The notes below the pieces were generated by a model. It was not told where the DNA came from, searched no databases, and was given only the letters and a program-made list of their open reading frames with translations. From positions 161,193 to 225,192 of the forward strand of contig NZ_QFRK01000010.1 in assembly GCF_003143855.1 (NCBI RefSeq): a DNA stretch of 64,000 bases, read 5' to 3'. This document shows positions 34,035 to 42,602 of this stretch, piece after piece. The translations under genes were made by a program, and so were the position numbers. Source of the stretch: Streptomyces sp. NWU339. GTDB lineage: Bacteria > Actinomycetota > Actinomycetes > Streptomycetales > Streptomycetaceae. Within the stretch, counting starts at the first letter, position 1. Every line of letters begins with the position of its first letter.

Positions 34035-34282
34035 CGCCGCGAAGGTCACAGGCGATTCACGATTCCCTCACTCGCCGCGGGAACTCTCCATCGAACCACT
34101 CGTACGGGTAGTCTCATTCGAACCCGACTCTCACGACCCAAGCGTCAGTTCGAGCAGAACGACGCCCTGGGTGTCCCCTCGCGCTTCGATGGCCGCCACT
34201 TGCCCCGAAATCCCCTGAGGGACGGTGGGATTGGGCCACTATGGCGGGCGTTACGCCCTATCCCAATGCAAGGGACCCCTAG

Positions 34283-35326
34283 ATGAGACTGACCGATATA
34301 TCGCTGAATTGGCTGCTTCCGGGCGCCGTGCTGCTCCTGGGCATGCTGGCGGCGGTGGCGGTGCTCGCGCGAGGCAAGCGCTCCTCGGTCAAGGACACGA
34401 GTGCGGACGACTCGTGGGAGCGCAGCGAGGAGCGCCGCAGGCGCAAGGAGGCCGTCTACGGCACCGTCTCCTACGTCCTGCTGTTCTGCTGTGCGGCGGT
34501 GGCGGCGGCGCTCTCCTTCCACGGCCTGGTCGGCTTCGGTGAGCAGAACCTCGGCCTGTCCGGCGGCTGGCAGTACCTCGTCCCCTTCGGTCTGGACGGC
34601 GCGGCGATGTTCTGCTCGGTGCTCGCCGTACGCGAGGCGAGCCACGGTGACGCGGCGCTCGGCTCCCGCATACTCGTGTGGACGTTCGCGTTCGCCGCGG
34701 CCTGGTTCAACTGGGTGCACGCCCCCCGGGGCCTCGGACACGCGGGCGCCCCGCACTTCTTCGCGGGTATGTCCCTGTCGGCGGCCGTGCTGTTCGACCG
34801 CGCGCTGAAGCAGACCCGCCGGGCCGCCCTGCGCGAACAGGGCCTGGTGCCGCGCCCGTTGCCGCAGATCCGTATCGTCCGCTGGCTGCGGGCCCCCCGT
34901 GAGACGTACCGTGCCTGGTCGCTGATGCTCCTGGAGGGCGTGCGCAGCCTGGACGAGGCTGTCGAGGAGGTGCGCGAGGACCAGCGTCAGAAGGACGAGA
35001 CGCGACGGCGCAGGCGCGAGCACGAGCGGGTGGAGCGGGCGCGGCTGAAGGCGATCAGCCGCGGCCACCGCGGTGTGCTGGGCCGGGGCGCCGGCCACCA
35101 GGTGGAGGCTCCGACGGTGGAGCGGGCCGACGACATGGTCTCCGCGGAGCCCGTCATACCGGCGCCGGAGGCCCTGCCGATGCGCGCACGTCCCTCCCTC
35201 CAGCCGGTACGCCGCGGTTCCGACCCGGTGACCGTCGACCTCACCGCGGAGGACGACACCCAGGCACTGCCGCGCCTGGACTCCCTGGAGCGCAAGCTCA
35301 AGGACCTGGAGCAGCAGTTCGGCTGA
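34283..35326 (+). CDS. DUF2637 membrane protein (SpdB-like)
   Basis: A 347-residue membrane protein of the DUF2637 family. Helices: LNWLLPGAVLLLGMLAAVAV, VSYVLLFCCAAVAAALSF, YLVPFGLDGAAMFCSVLAV, ILVWTFAFAAAWFNW and HFFAGMSLSAAVLFDRAL; the rest is a charged, coiled-coil-like tail (EEVREDQRQKDETRRRRRE). Relatives include Spd proteins encoded with plasmid transfer genes, but copies on the chromosome without transfer genes are common. Function unknown. It ends 14 bases from the converging HATPase gene. Confidence 0.85.
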   Translation: MRLTDISLNWLLPGAVLLLGMLAAVAVLARGKRSSVKDTSADDSWERSEERRRRKEAVYGTVSYVLLFCCAAVAAALSFHGLVGFGEQNLGLSGGWQYLVPFGLDGAAMFCSVLAVREASHGDAALGSRILVWTFAFAAAWFNWVHAPRGLGHAGAPHFFAGMSLSAAVLFDRALKQTRRAALREQGLVPRPLPQIRIVRWLRAPRETYRAWSLMLLEGVRSLDEAVEEVREDQRQKDETRRRRREHERVERARLKAISRGHRGVLGRGAGHQVEAPTVERADDMVSAEPVIPAPEALPMRARPSLQPVRRGSDPVTVDLTAEDDTQALPRLDSLERKLKDLEQQFG

Positions 35327-35340
35327 CGGGCGGCGGCGCG

Positions 35341-35823
35341 TCAGGCGGCGTCCGCGTCGAGTTCGAACCAGACCGCCTTGCCCACCGCGTGCGCCCTGAT
35401 CCCCCACGCGTCGGCGAGGGACTCGACCAGCACCAGCCCCCGGCCGTGCGTACCGTCACCTGTGTCCGGTACCCGCGGCCGGGGCTCGTGGTCCACGAAG
35501 TCCCGTACCTCGACCCGTAGTCCACGGGGTCCGACGGTGGCGGTGAGGACCGCCGCCCGGTCGGTGTGGACCAGCGCGTTGGTGACGAGCTCGGTGGTGA
35601 GCAGCTCGGCCGTCTCCGACTGTCCGGGTCTGCCCCAGTGCCTGAGCAGTTGCCGCAGGTCGTGGCGGGACTCGGGCACCGCCCGCAGGTCCGCGCGTCC
35701 CAGTCGGCGTCTCAGCTGTGCCGCCGGGGCCCGCTCCCCGTCGCCGTCGGCCGTCTCCTCCACGGTCGTCACCCGGGTCGTCCCGGCCATGCCGGGGCCA
35801 CCCCCTCGTGCCTGCCTTCTCAT
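35341..35823 (-). CDS. ATP-binding HATPase protein (anti-sigma-factor-like)
   Basis: A 160-residue protein with a GHKL/HATPase_c_2 domain like RsbW-type serine kinases. N box LLTTELVTNALVHT, G1 region VEVRDFVDHEPRPR, G2 region GRGLVLVESLADAWG, ending WFELDAD. Start uncertain: ATG 35823 or ATG 35790; neither has a perfect site. Streptomyces carry dozens of these, usually acting on anti-sigma partners. Here it is not paired with a regulator gene. Confidence 0.8.
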   Translation of the reverse strand: MRRQARGGGPGMAGTTRVTTVEETADGDGERAPAAQLRRRLGRADLRAVPESRHDLRQLLRHWGRPGQSETAELLTTELVTNALVHTDRAAVLTATVGPRGLRVEVRDFVDHEPRPRVPDTGDGTHGRGLVLVESLADAWGIRAHAVGKAVWFELDADAA

Positions 35824-35966
35824 GGCCCCCGCCCGCGTTCCGGTGTCGATTCCCCCTGCGGCTCGAACATGTCCATGGGAATCCATGCCCCATCACCCAC
35901 GCGCCAAGTCATGTGGCATGGTCAAGGCCGGTTATTGGCCGAACTTCAACGGCCACACACGTGTGC

Positions 35967-36006
35967 GGGGTCGTCCTCCCGACCCCCGTGGCGAGAGGAC
36001 GACCCC
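35967..36006 (-). terminator. Hairpin terminator
   Basis: GGGGTCGTCCTC (35967-35978) and GAGGACGACCCC (35995-36006) form a perfect 12-bp stem just beyond the 3' end of the secreted-protein gene on the minus strand. Confidence 0.7.
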
Positions 36007-36032
36007 GGTCTTCACGGTGGTCGTGGGCGCCG

Positions 36033-36653
36033 TCAGTACAGCTTGTCGACGGCCGTGGTCGTCGTCTTCTTGAAGGCGGCCACCGGGGCGTCGTCGAAGT
36101 CGCCCATCTGCCCCCAGCTCACGACGGTCACCGTCCTGCCGTCCCGTCCCACGGACAGCAGGTGGATGTCGGTGGCACCCCAGGAGGCGTTGGTGTGCAG
36201 ACCGTGCACCTGCGCGCCCTCCTCGACCGGCAGCGAGCCGTAGTACCGGCCCTCGGCGTCGAGTTCCGGGTCGGTTCGCTCGATCCGGTCCGCGCAGGAA
36301 CGGATCTTCTTGTTCAGCAGTGCGGCCAGTGCCTTGCCCTGGGCGGCCGAGCCGGTCACGACGGTGGCCTGCACGGCGCCCGTGTCCAGTTCGGTGTGGA
36401 AGACCCGGTGCCGGTAGCCGTGGGCCGGCACGCCCTCGCCCAGGCAGTAGGCGAGCTCCATCGGGAAGCCGTCGGTGACCGGTCCCGCGGTCCACTCGGA
36501 CCACGCGTGCGGAGGCAGCTCGGAAGCCGCGAGGAACCTGGGTGAGGCGGCCTTGTTCTCCAGGGCCCCGGCCGGCCCGGTGAGTGCCGTGACGGCGGCG
36601 AGGGCGGCGAGGGTGAGTGCGGAGAGTGCGGCGGCGCGGGTGCGCGTGGGCAT
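36033..36653 (-). CDS. Secreted protein of unknown function
   Basis: A 206-residue exported protein: signal peptide RAAALSALTLAALAAVTALT at the start, then a compact domain with two Cys (AYCLGEG and IRSCADRI) likely forming a disulfide, and a C-terminal segment GRTVTVVSWGQMGDFDDAPV. It recalls sensor-domain-like lipoprotein folds but lacks the lipobox Cys. GGGGGA precedes the ATG at 36653. It is divergent from the XRE/membrane protein gene across a 284-base gap, so the two may share control. Confidence 0.7.
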   Translation of the reverse strand: MPTRTRAAALSALTLAALAAVTALTGPAGALENKAASPRFLAASELPPHAWSEWTAGPVTDGFPMELAYCLGEGVPAHGYRHRVFHTELDTGAVQATVVTGSAAQGKALAALLNKKIRSCADRIERTDPELDAEGRYYGSLPVEEGAQVHGLHTNASWGATDIHLLSVGRDGRTVTVVSWGQMGDFDDAPVAAFKKTTTTAVDKLY

Positions 36654-36937
36654 GGGTGTCCCCCGTGAGGAGTGCGTGGTGGGATGCGGTACGGCGTGTT
36701 GCGGCCGTGTCGGCCGGCCGTTGGTCCGGCCGTCGTGCACCGCGGCCACCGTCATGGGCGCGGTGGTCCGTCCGGTGGTCGTCGGGACGACACCCAGAGC
36801 ATCGGCCGTCCCGGGAGGCCGGCGCAAGCGTCGGCGCCCGGTCCCTGGGGATGGAACCATCCCAGCCCGTCTGACGTGCAGGTACATGGGGTGCCTGGGA
36901 TGCCGTTCCGTGCCCGGTTCGGCCCAACGAGTACGAG

Positions 36938-38296
36938 GTGACGGTGTCGGCACAGGACGATGTGGCGCGGTTCGCGGCGCTGCTGCGGGAACTGAAGGAG
37001 CGTACGGACCGCAGCTACGGCTCGCTGGCCCGCCGCCTCGGCATGAACACCTCGACTCTGCACCGCTACTGCGCCGGAGAGGCGGTGCCCCTCGACTTCG
37101 CGCCCGTGGAGCGTTTCGCCGCCCTGTGCGGGGCGTCGGGCGGGGAACGCCTGGAACTCCACCGCCGCTGGCTCCTGGCGGTCGCGGCACGACAACGGCC
37201 TCGGGCGGCGGAGGCGGAGGCGCCCGGCGGTGACGGTGACGCTGCCGTCGCCGGTACTGGCACCGACACCGGCACCGAGCGTCCCGCCCCGGACGCCGGC
37301 ACCGTGAGCGGCCCTCGGCCCGCGCCCGCCCGCCCCCGGCCCTGGTACCGGCGCAAGCGCGTCGCGGGCACACTTGCCGTCGCCTGTGCGTCACTCGCCA
37401 CGGTGGGAACACTGGCCGCGCTGCCGGACGGCCACCGCTCCTCCCCCGACGACGGCACCCGGGCCGCCACCGCGAACCCGGCACCGACCGCCTCCGCGGA
37501 ACCCACGGCAGCGGACCGCCCCGCCCCGTCGCCACCCGCGTCAGGTTCTCCTGGTTCCTCTGGTTCCTCCGTCTCGGGGCGCACCCCCGGCGCCCCCGGA
37601 GCGCGGGGCGAGCCGTCCGGCCCGGCCGCTCCCGGGGGCGCCGGGCGCACCCCCGAGAAGTCCGCCGCCCCCGCCGGGGCGCCCCTCGCCTGGACCGTCG
37701 ACTCGCATGCCTGGGCGTTCGGCTGCGGCCACGACTACGTCATCGCCAAGCCGCCCGCCGAGGTGCCGCCGCCCCCGGCCCCGCAGGACGCCGGTACCTG
37801 GGCGGCGACGCAGACGGCGGTGCACGGGGGCGAGACGATCGTGGAGCTGTCCGTGCAGGGGACGTCCGACACGGCCGTCGTCCTCACGGCGCTGCGGGTC
37901 CGGGTGACCGGCCGCACCGACCCCGCCCCGGGGAACGCGTACGCCATGGACCAGGGCTGCGGCGGTGCCCTCACCCCGCGGTACTTCGACGTGGACCTGG
38001 ACAAGGACCGGCCCGTCGCCCGCGCGGTCGCCGGGAACGACGCCGGTACGCCGATCCCGGCGGTCCGGATGCCCTACCGGGTCTCCGCGACGGACCCGGA
38101 GGTGCTGCAGGTCACCGCCCGGACCGTGACCTGCGACTGCAGCTGGTACCTGGAACTGGACTGGTCCTTCACCGGCCGCTCCGGCACCGTGCGGATCGAC
38201 GACCGGGGCCGTCCGTTCCGCACCAGCGGCATCGAGGGTCTGCCCCGCTACGAGTACGACACCGGCGCCCGCCGCTGGGCGCCCCGGATGGGCTGA
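36938..38296 (+). CDS. XRE-type HTH membrane protein with extracellular domain
   Basis: A 452-residue one-pass sensor-like protein. Residues about 8-70 form an XRE/helix-turn-helix domain (YGSLARRLGMNTSTLHRYCA). A basic stretch WYRRKRVAG leads into the membrane helix TLAVACASLATVGTLAALP near residue 148, then a long Pro/Ser/Gly linker and a folded C-terminal domain (from SHAWAFGCGHDYVI) with four Cys suited to disulfides (CGHD, QGCGG, VTCDCSW). The layout suggests an extracytoplasmic sensor tied to a DNA-binding domain. Start GTG 36938 or 36944. The neighbour on the other strand is a secreted protein. Confidence 0.75.
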   Translation: MTVSAQDDVARFAALLRELKERTDRSYGSLARRLGMNTSTLHRYCAGEAVPLDFAPVERFAALCGASGGERLELHRRWLLAVAARQRPRAAEAEAPGGDGDAAVAGTGTDTGTERPAPDAGTVSGPRPAPARPRPWYRRKRVAGTLAVACASLATVGTLAALPDGHRSSPDDGTRAATANPAPTASAEPTAADRPAPSPPASGSPGSSGSSVSGRTPGAPGARGEPSGPAAPGGAGRTPEKSAAPAGAPLAWTVDSHAWAFGCGHDYVIAKPPAEVPPPPAPQDAGTWAATQTAVHGGETIVELSVQGTSDTAVVLTALRVRVTGRTDPAPGNAYAMDQGCGGALTPRYFDVDLDKDRPVARAVAGNDAGTPIPAVRMPYRVSATDPEVLQVTARTVTCDCSWYLELDWSFTGRSGTVRIDDRGRPFRTSGIEGLPRYEYDTGARRWAPRMG

Positions 38297-38303
38297 CCTC
38301 CCG

Positions 38304-40046
38304 TCACGGCCGGGGCACGTTGCGCAGGTTGGAGCGCGCCATCTGGAGCATCCGGCCGACCCCTCCGTCCAGCACCATCTTCGACGCGGACAGCGCGAAG
38401 CCGGTCACCATCTCGGCGCTGATCTTCGGTGGGATGGACAGCGCGTTGGGATCGGTGACGACGTCGACGAGGGCCGGACCCTTGTGCTTGAACGCCGACT
38501 TGAGGGCTCCGGCGAGGTCCTTCGGCTTCTCCACCCGCACCCCGTGCGCGCCGCAGGCACGGGCGACGGCGGCGAAGTCGGGATTCTTCATGGCGGTTCC
38601 GTGCGAGGGCAGCCCGGCGACCAGCATCTCCAACTCGACCATGCTGAGCGAGGAGTTGTTGAAGAGGACGACCTTCACCGGCAGGTCGTACTGGACGAGG
38701 GTGAGGAAGTCACCCATGAGCATGGTGAATCCGCCGTCCCCGGACATCGACACGACCTGTCGGCCCCGGTCGACGAACTGCGCCCCGATCGCCATCGGCA
38801 GCGCGTTCGCCATCGAGCCGTGGGAGAAGGAACCGATGACCCGGCGGCGGCCGTTGGGCGAGACGTAGCGGGCCGCCCAGACGTTGCACATCCCGGTGTC
38901 CACGGTGAACACCGCGTCGTCTTCGGCGAGTTCGTCCAGCACGGAGGCCACGTACTCGGGGTGGATCGGCACGTGCTTCTCGACATTCTGCGTGTACGCC
39001 TTCACCACCCCCTCCAGCGCGTCCGCGTGCTTCTTCAGCATCCGGTCGAGGAACCTGCGGTCGTCCTTGGCCTTGACCCTCGGGGTCAGGCAGCGCAGCG
39101 TCTCCCGCACGTCGCCCCACACCGCGAGGTCAAGTTTCGAGCGGCGGCCGAGGTTCTCGGGCCGCACATCGACCTGGACGATCTTCACGTCGTCGGGGAG
39201 GAAGGCGTTGTACGGGAAGTCGGTGCCGAGCAGGATCAGCAGGTCGCACTCGTGGGTGGCCTCGTAGGCGGCGCCGTATCCGAGCAGCCCGCTCATGCCG
39301 ACGTCGTACGGATTGTCGTACTGGATCCACTCCTTGCCGCGCAGGGCGTGCCCGACCGGGGACTTGATCTTCTGGGCGAACTCCATGACCTCGGCGTGCG
39401 CGCCCTGTGTGCCGGCGCCGCAGAAGAGGGTGACCTTCCCGGCCGCGTCGATCATGTCGACGAGCCGGTCGATCTCGGCGTCGCCGGGCCGGACCGTGGG
39501 CCGGGAGGTGACCAGGGCGGTCTCGGCGGCCTTCTCCGGGGCGGCGTGGTCGGCGATGTCACCGGGCAGGGTGACGACGCTGACTCCGGAGCGGCCCACC
39601 GCGTTCTGGATGGCGGTGTGCAGCAGCCGGGGCATCTGCTGGGGGCTGGAGATCATCTCGCTGTAGTGGCTGCACTCGCGGAACAACTGGTCGGGATGGG
39701 TCTCCTGGAAGTAGCCGAGGCCGATCTCGCTGGACGGGATGTGCGAGGCGAGGGCGAGGACCGGGGCCATGGACCGGTGGGCGTCGTACAGCCCGTTGAT
39801 GAGGTGGAGGTTGCCGGGCCCGCAGGAGCCGGCGCAGGCGGTGAGCCGGCCGGTGATCTGGGCCTCGGCACCGGCGGCGAAGGCCGCGGTCTCCTCGTGC
39901 CGGACGTGGACCCAGTCGATGGCGGAGTTGCGGCGCACGGCGTCGACCACCGGGTTGAGGCTGTCGCCGACGACGCCGTAGAGGCGCTTGACTCCCGCGC
40001 GGGTCAGGATGTCGACGAACTGTTCCGCGACGTTCTGTTTGGCCAT
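38304..40046 (-). CDS. poxB: Pyruvate oxidase / pyruvate:quinone dehydrogenase (ThDP enzyme)
   Basis: A 580-residue ThDP/FAD enzyme that decarboxylates pyruvate to acetate, passing electrons to quinone. Catalytic Glu is in VRHEETAAFAAGAEAQ, with CAGSCGPGNLHLINGLYDAH, the FAD domain around LLILLGTDFPYNAFLP, and the ThDP motif GDGGFTMLMGDFL ending in LFNN. The C-terminal helix FALSASKMVLDGGVGRM resembles the membrane-binding tail of E. coli PoxB. Contrast with gcl in the same window, where that Glu is Val. It stands alone on the minus strand. Confidence 0.9.
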   Translation of the reverse strand: MAKQNVAEQFVDILTRAGVKRLYGVVGDSLNPVVDAVRRNSAIDWVHVRHEETAAFAAGAEAQITGRLTACAGSCGPGNLHLINGLYDAHRSMAPVLALASHIPSSEIGLGYFQETHPDQLFRECSHYSEMISSPQQMPRLLHTAIQNAVGRSGVSVVTLPGDIADHAAPEKAAETALVTSRPTVRPGDAEIDRLVDMIDAAGKVTLFCGAGTQGAHAEVMEFAQKIKSPVGHALRGKEWIQYDNPYDVGMSGLLGYGAAYEATHECDLLILLGTDFPYNAFLPDDVKIVQVDVRPENLGRRSKLDLAVWGDVRETLRCLTPRVKAKDDRRFLDRMLKKHADALEGVVKAYTQNVEKHVPIHPEYVASVLDELAEDDAVFTVDTGMCNVWAARYVSPNGRRRVIGSFSHGSMANALPMAIGAQFVDRGRQVVSMSGDGGFTMLMGDFLTLVQYDLPVKVVLFNNSSLSMVELEMLVAGLPSHGTAMKNPDFAAVARACGAHGVRVEKPKDLAGALKSAFKHKGPALVDVVTDPNALSIPPKISAEMVTGFALSASKMVLDGGVGRMLQMARSNLRNVPRP

Positions 40047-40139
40047 GGCTCTCGGGTGCCCCTTCGGTGTCCGTGAATCCCTCGGGCTTGTGGGCTTCCG
40101 GGTCTCCCTCCGGGTTCCATGAATTCACACCCGTCGCGC

Positions 40140-41351
40140 TCACGCCTCCCAGACGGCGACGGCCGTACGGTCGTCCGCGTACCCCTTGACCCGTACCTGG
40201 GTGTCGGCGAGGAACGCGGCGAGGCCCGGCGGTTCGGGTCGGGACCACCGCTCGGCCAGGTGGGACCGGAGTTCTCGCTCGCCGCGCAGCGGATCGGCGA
40301 GGCCCGCACTGCACAGCAGGAGGGTGTCACCCTCACGGGCTACGGAGGTACGGAAGCGGAAGGGTTCGCGCGGAGGGCCGGGGGCGGGCTCGTACGGGCT
40401 CGGGGGCGTCGGGATGCCGAGGTCCATGGTGAGCCGGTCGCCCTCGGGGGTCTCGGAGGGCGGTGAGCCGAAGCCCATCACGGCCCCTCCCCTGGCCTCG
40501 GCGGCCTCCGGTTCGATGTCCTGCCACGCGCCGTCCCGCAGCCGGAACAGGCCGCCGGCGCCGACGCCGAAGAACACCCGGGTACGGCATTCGGGGTCGG
40601 CGGGCAGCAGGAGGCAGCGCAGGGTGGCCCCGTACGCCTCGGGTGCGAGGCCCTGCTCGGCGGCGCCCGCGCGGAGCCTGCCGAGGGTGCGGTCGGTGAG
40701 GCGGTGCAGTCCGGACTTGAGTTCACCGCGCCGGGCGGCCCTGATGTCCTCGGCGAGACGGGAATGGCTGAGGCCCACCGCCTTGCCCATCCACCGGCAG
40801 GCCTCGGCGGCCGCGCGGTGTGCGCCGGGGGCGGCCCGTACGCCGGTCGCGACCGCCACCAGCACCAGCGCCCGGTCCCCGCTGCCGAACCGGGCGGTCA
40901 GCAGGGCGTCCCGCCGCGGTTCGCCCCGGTGGCGCGCGGAATCGCCCCGTACGGACGCGGCCCGCAGGGTGCAGGCCCCGTACCGGGCGCCGTCCAGCAC
41001 GGTGTCCGGGACCAGGTCGTCCAGTTCGTGGGGGTCGGCGGCGGGCAGCGCGGTGGGTTCGGCGTCGTAGGTGGGCAGCCGGGAGCCCACATGACCGCGC
41101 GGCACCGGCGGCGCTCCGGCGGGGCGGACGGGGCGCTGTGCACGGGGGTCGGCGGGGACATCGGCGAGGGTGGGCGTGGCCTCGGCGGCGGGCGCGGTCG
41201 GCCGCTCGTTCACCGTGCCGGCCGCGGAGTCGAAGCGGTCGTCGAGGGAGTCGGCCGCGGCCGCGGAGCCCGTGTCATCACCGGCGTCGTCGTACAACTG
41301 CCCCCACCAGTCGTCCTCGTGACCGGCGGACCCGCCCCCCTGCTCGCTCAT
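40140..41351 (-). CDS. PP2C-like Ser/Thr phosphatase-domain protein
   Basis: A 403-residue protein with an acidic, disordered N-terminus (about 110 residues, starting MSEQGGGSAGHEDDWWGQLY) and a C-terminal PP2C-like domain (ALVLVAVATGVRAAPGAHRA, LLLCSAGLADPLRGERELRS, GYADDRTAVAVWEA). The final DDRT is the usual metal-binding end of PP2C, but the first-strand Asp-Gly motif of active PP2C enzymes reads VATGV here, so it may be inactive or altered. Substrate unknown. Confidence 0.7.
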   Translation of the reverse strand: MSEQGGGSAGHEDDWWGQLYDDAGDDTGSAAAADSLDDRFDSAAGTVNERPTAPAAEATPTLADVPADPRAQRPVRPAGAPPVPRGHVGSRLPTYDAEPTALPAADPHELDDLVPDTVLDGARYGACTLRAASVRGDSARHRGEPRRDALLTARFGSGDRALVLVAVATGVRAAPGAHRAAAEACRWMGKAVGLSHSRLAEDIRAARRGELKSGLHRLTDRTLGRLRAGAAEQGLAPEAYGATLRCLLLPADPECRTRVFFGVGAGGLFRLRDGAWQDIEPEAAEARGGAVMGFGSPPSETPEGDRLTMDLGIPTPPSPYEPAPGPPREPFRFRTSVAREGDTLLLCSAGLADPLRGERELRSHLAERWSRPEPPGLAAFLADTQVRVKGYADDRTAVAVWEA

Positions 41352-41529
41352 ACCCTCAATTCTCCACCGCGAGGGTCCGATGGAAACGGGGCATCAGGAA
41401 ATCCGTCCCCGGTGGCGGGCGGCGACGGTGCGCCACCCGCCACCCGGAACGTCCGTTCGACAGGAGTGGCCGGTGCGGGTCCGGCGCACCTGGTCTGCGC
41501 CTTTCGTCGCCCTCCGGCACCCTGGACGG

Positions 41530-42012
41530 ATGGGAGCGTGGGACCTCCTGCTGACCGGACTGGTGATCCTGTTCGGCCTGTGCGGAGTACTGCTGCCCGG
41601 GGTGCCGGGGTCGTGGCTGGTGTGGGCCGGGACCCTCTGGTGGGCCCTGAAGGACCCGCGGCCCGTGGCGTGGTGGGTGCTCGTCGGGGCGACCGTCGCC
41701 CTGCTCCTCTCCCAGGTGGTCCACTGGACGCTGTCGCCCCGCCGACTACGGGCCGACGGGATCGAAGGGCGGGTTCTGGCGTACGCCGGCGCGGGGTCGT
41801 TCCTCGGCTTCGTCCTGGTGCCCGTGCTGGGCGCCGTCCCGGGCTTCGTAACCGGGATCTACGCCGGCGAGCGGATCCGCCTGGGCCGCCACGGCGAAGC
41901 GGTCGCGGCGACGCGTACGGCGATGCGCGCGGGCGGCTGGAGCCTGCTGACCGAACTGTTCACCTGCCAGCTGATCACGGCGGCGTGGCTCGGCGCGGTG
42001 GTCTGGGGCTGA
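41530..42012 (+). CDS. DUF456-family membrane protein
   Basis: A 160-residue membrane protein with about four helices (LLLTGLVILFGLCGVLLPGV, WWVLVGATVALLLSQVVHW, FLGFVLVPVLGAVPGFVTG, ITAAWLGAVVWG). The glycine-rich pattern and length fit DUF456, whose function is unknown. ATG at 41530 chosen because it begins right before the first helix. Confidence 0.8.
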   Translation: MGAWDLLLTGLVILFGLCGVLLPGVPGSWLVWAGTLWWALKDPRPVAWWVLVGATVALLLSQVVHWTLSPRRLRADGIEGRVLAYAGAGSFLGFVLVPVLGAVPGFVTGIYAGERIRLGRHGEAVAATRTAMRAGGWSLLTELFTCQLITAAWLGAVVWG

Positions 42013-42038
42013 GAACCCCGGGCGAAACGGGCGCCCGG

Positions 42039-42602
42039 CTACGGGCGAAGCACCCCTTCGTGGGTGAGCAGCCGCACCTTGCGGTCCAGGCCGCCCGCGT
42101 ATCCGGTCAGCGACCCGTCGGCGCCGATCACCCGGTGGCAGGGGCGCACGATCAGCAACGGGTTGGCGCCGATCGCGCCGCCGACGGCCCGTACGGCGGC
42201 CCGGGAGGCACCGATCCGGGCGGCGATCTCGCCGTACGACACGGTCGCCCCGTAGGGGACGTCGTCGAGTGCGGCCCAGACCTTCTCCCGGAAGGGGGTG
42301 CCGGCGGTGTGCAGGGGCAGCCGGAAATCCCTCAGCTCACCGGCGAAGTAAGCGGCGAGTTGTTCCTCCGCCGCGCGGAACGGTCCCGGGTCCTGCCGCC
42401 CGCCCGCCGGCACACCGCGACCGCCCTTCTGACCGGGCACCGAGAGCGAGGTCAGCTCCCCGTCCGGCCCGGCGGTGAGGAGCAATGGCCCGAGCGGGCT
42501 CGGCACGCTCGTCCAGTACGGGTGCGGGGTGCTCGACGTCGTGGTCGTCACCTTCGTCGTGTTCGTCGCGTTCGTCGTGTTCGTCGTGTTCGTCGTGGTC
42601 AT
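42039..42602 (-). CDS. ogt: Methylated-DNA--protein-cysteine methyltransferase
   Basis: A 187-residue O6-alkylguanine-DNA alkyltransferase that repairs DNA by moving the alkyl group to its own Cys. The active-site motif IVRPCHRVIG and the helix-turn-helix YGEIAARIGASRAAVRAVGG are clear. Its N-terminus is a Thr/Asn repeat (TTNTTNTTNATNTT) encoded by five 9-base tandem repeats at 42553-42597, an unstructured addition. Its start overlaps the stop of the Ada/AlkA gene by four bases, so the two repair functions are cotranslated. Confidence 0.95.
   Translation of the reverse strand: MTTTNTTNTTNATNTTKVTTTTSSTPHPYWTSVPSPLGPLLLTAGPDGELTSLSVPGQKGGRGVPAGGRQDPGPFRAAEEQLAAYFAGELRDFRLPLHTAGTPFREKVWAALDDVPYGATVSYGEIAARIGASRAAVRAVGGAIGANPLLIVRPCHRVIGADGSLTGYAGGLDRKVRLLTHEGVLRP
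42553..42597. repeat. Five tandem 9-bp repeats in the 5' end of ogt
   Basis: TTCGTCGTG occurs five times in a row (one copy has TTCGTCGCG), in frame with ogt on the minus strand, where each unit adds Asn/His-like Thr-Thr-Asn residues. In-frame unit changes would lengthen or shorten the tail without breaking the gene. Confidence 0.85.

Noticed and set aside
34283..35326. Part of an integrated plasmid, based on SpdB similarity
   Set aside because: No transfer, replication or integrase genes adjoin; DUF2637 genes are common in Streptomyces chromosomes.
38304..40046. A second glyoxylate carboligase
   Set aside because: The ThDP enzyme here keeps the catalytic Glu in RHEE and a PoxB-like tail, so it is a pyruvate oxidase.
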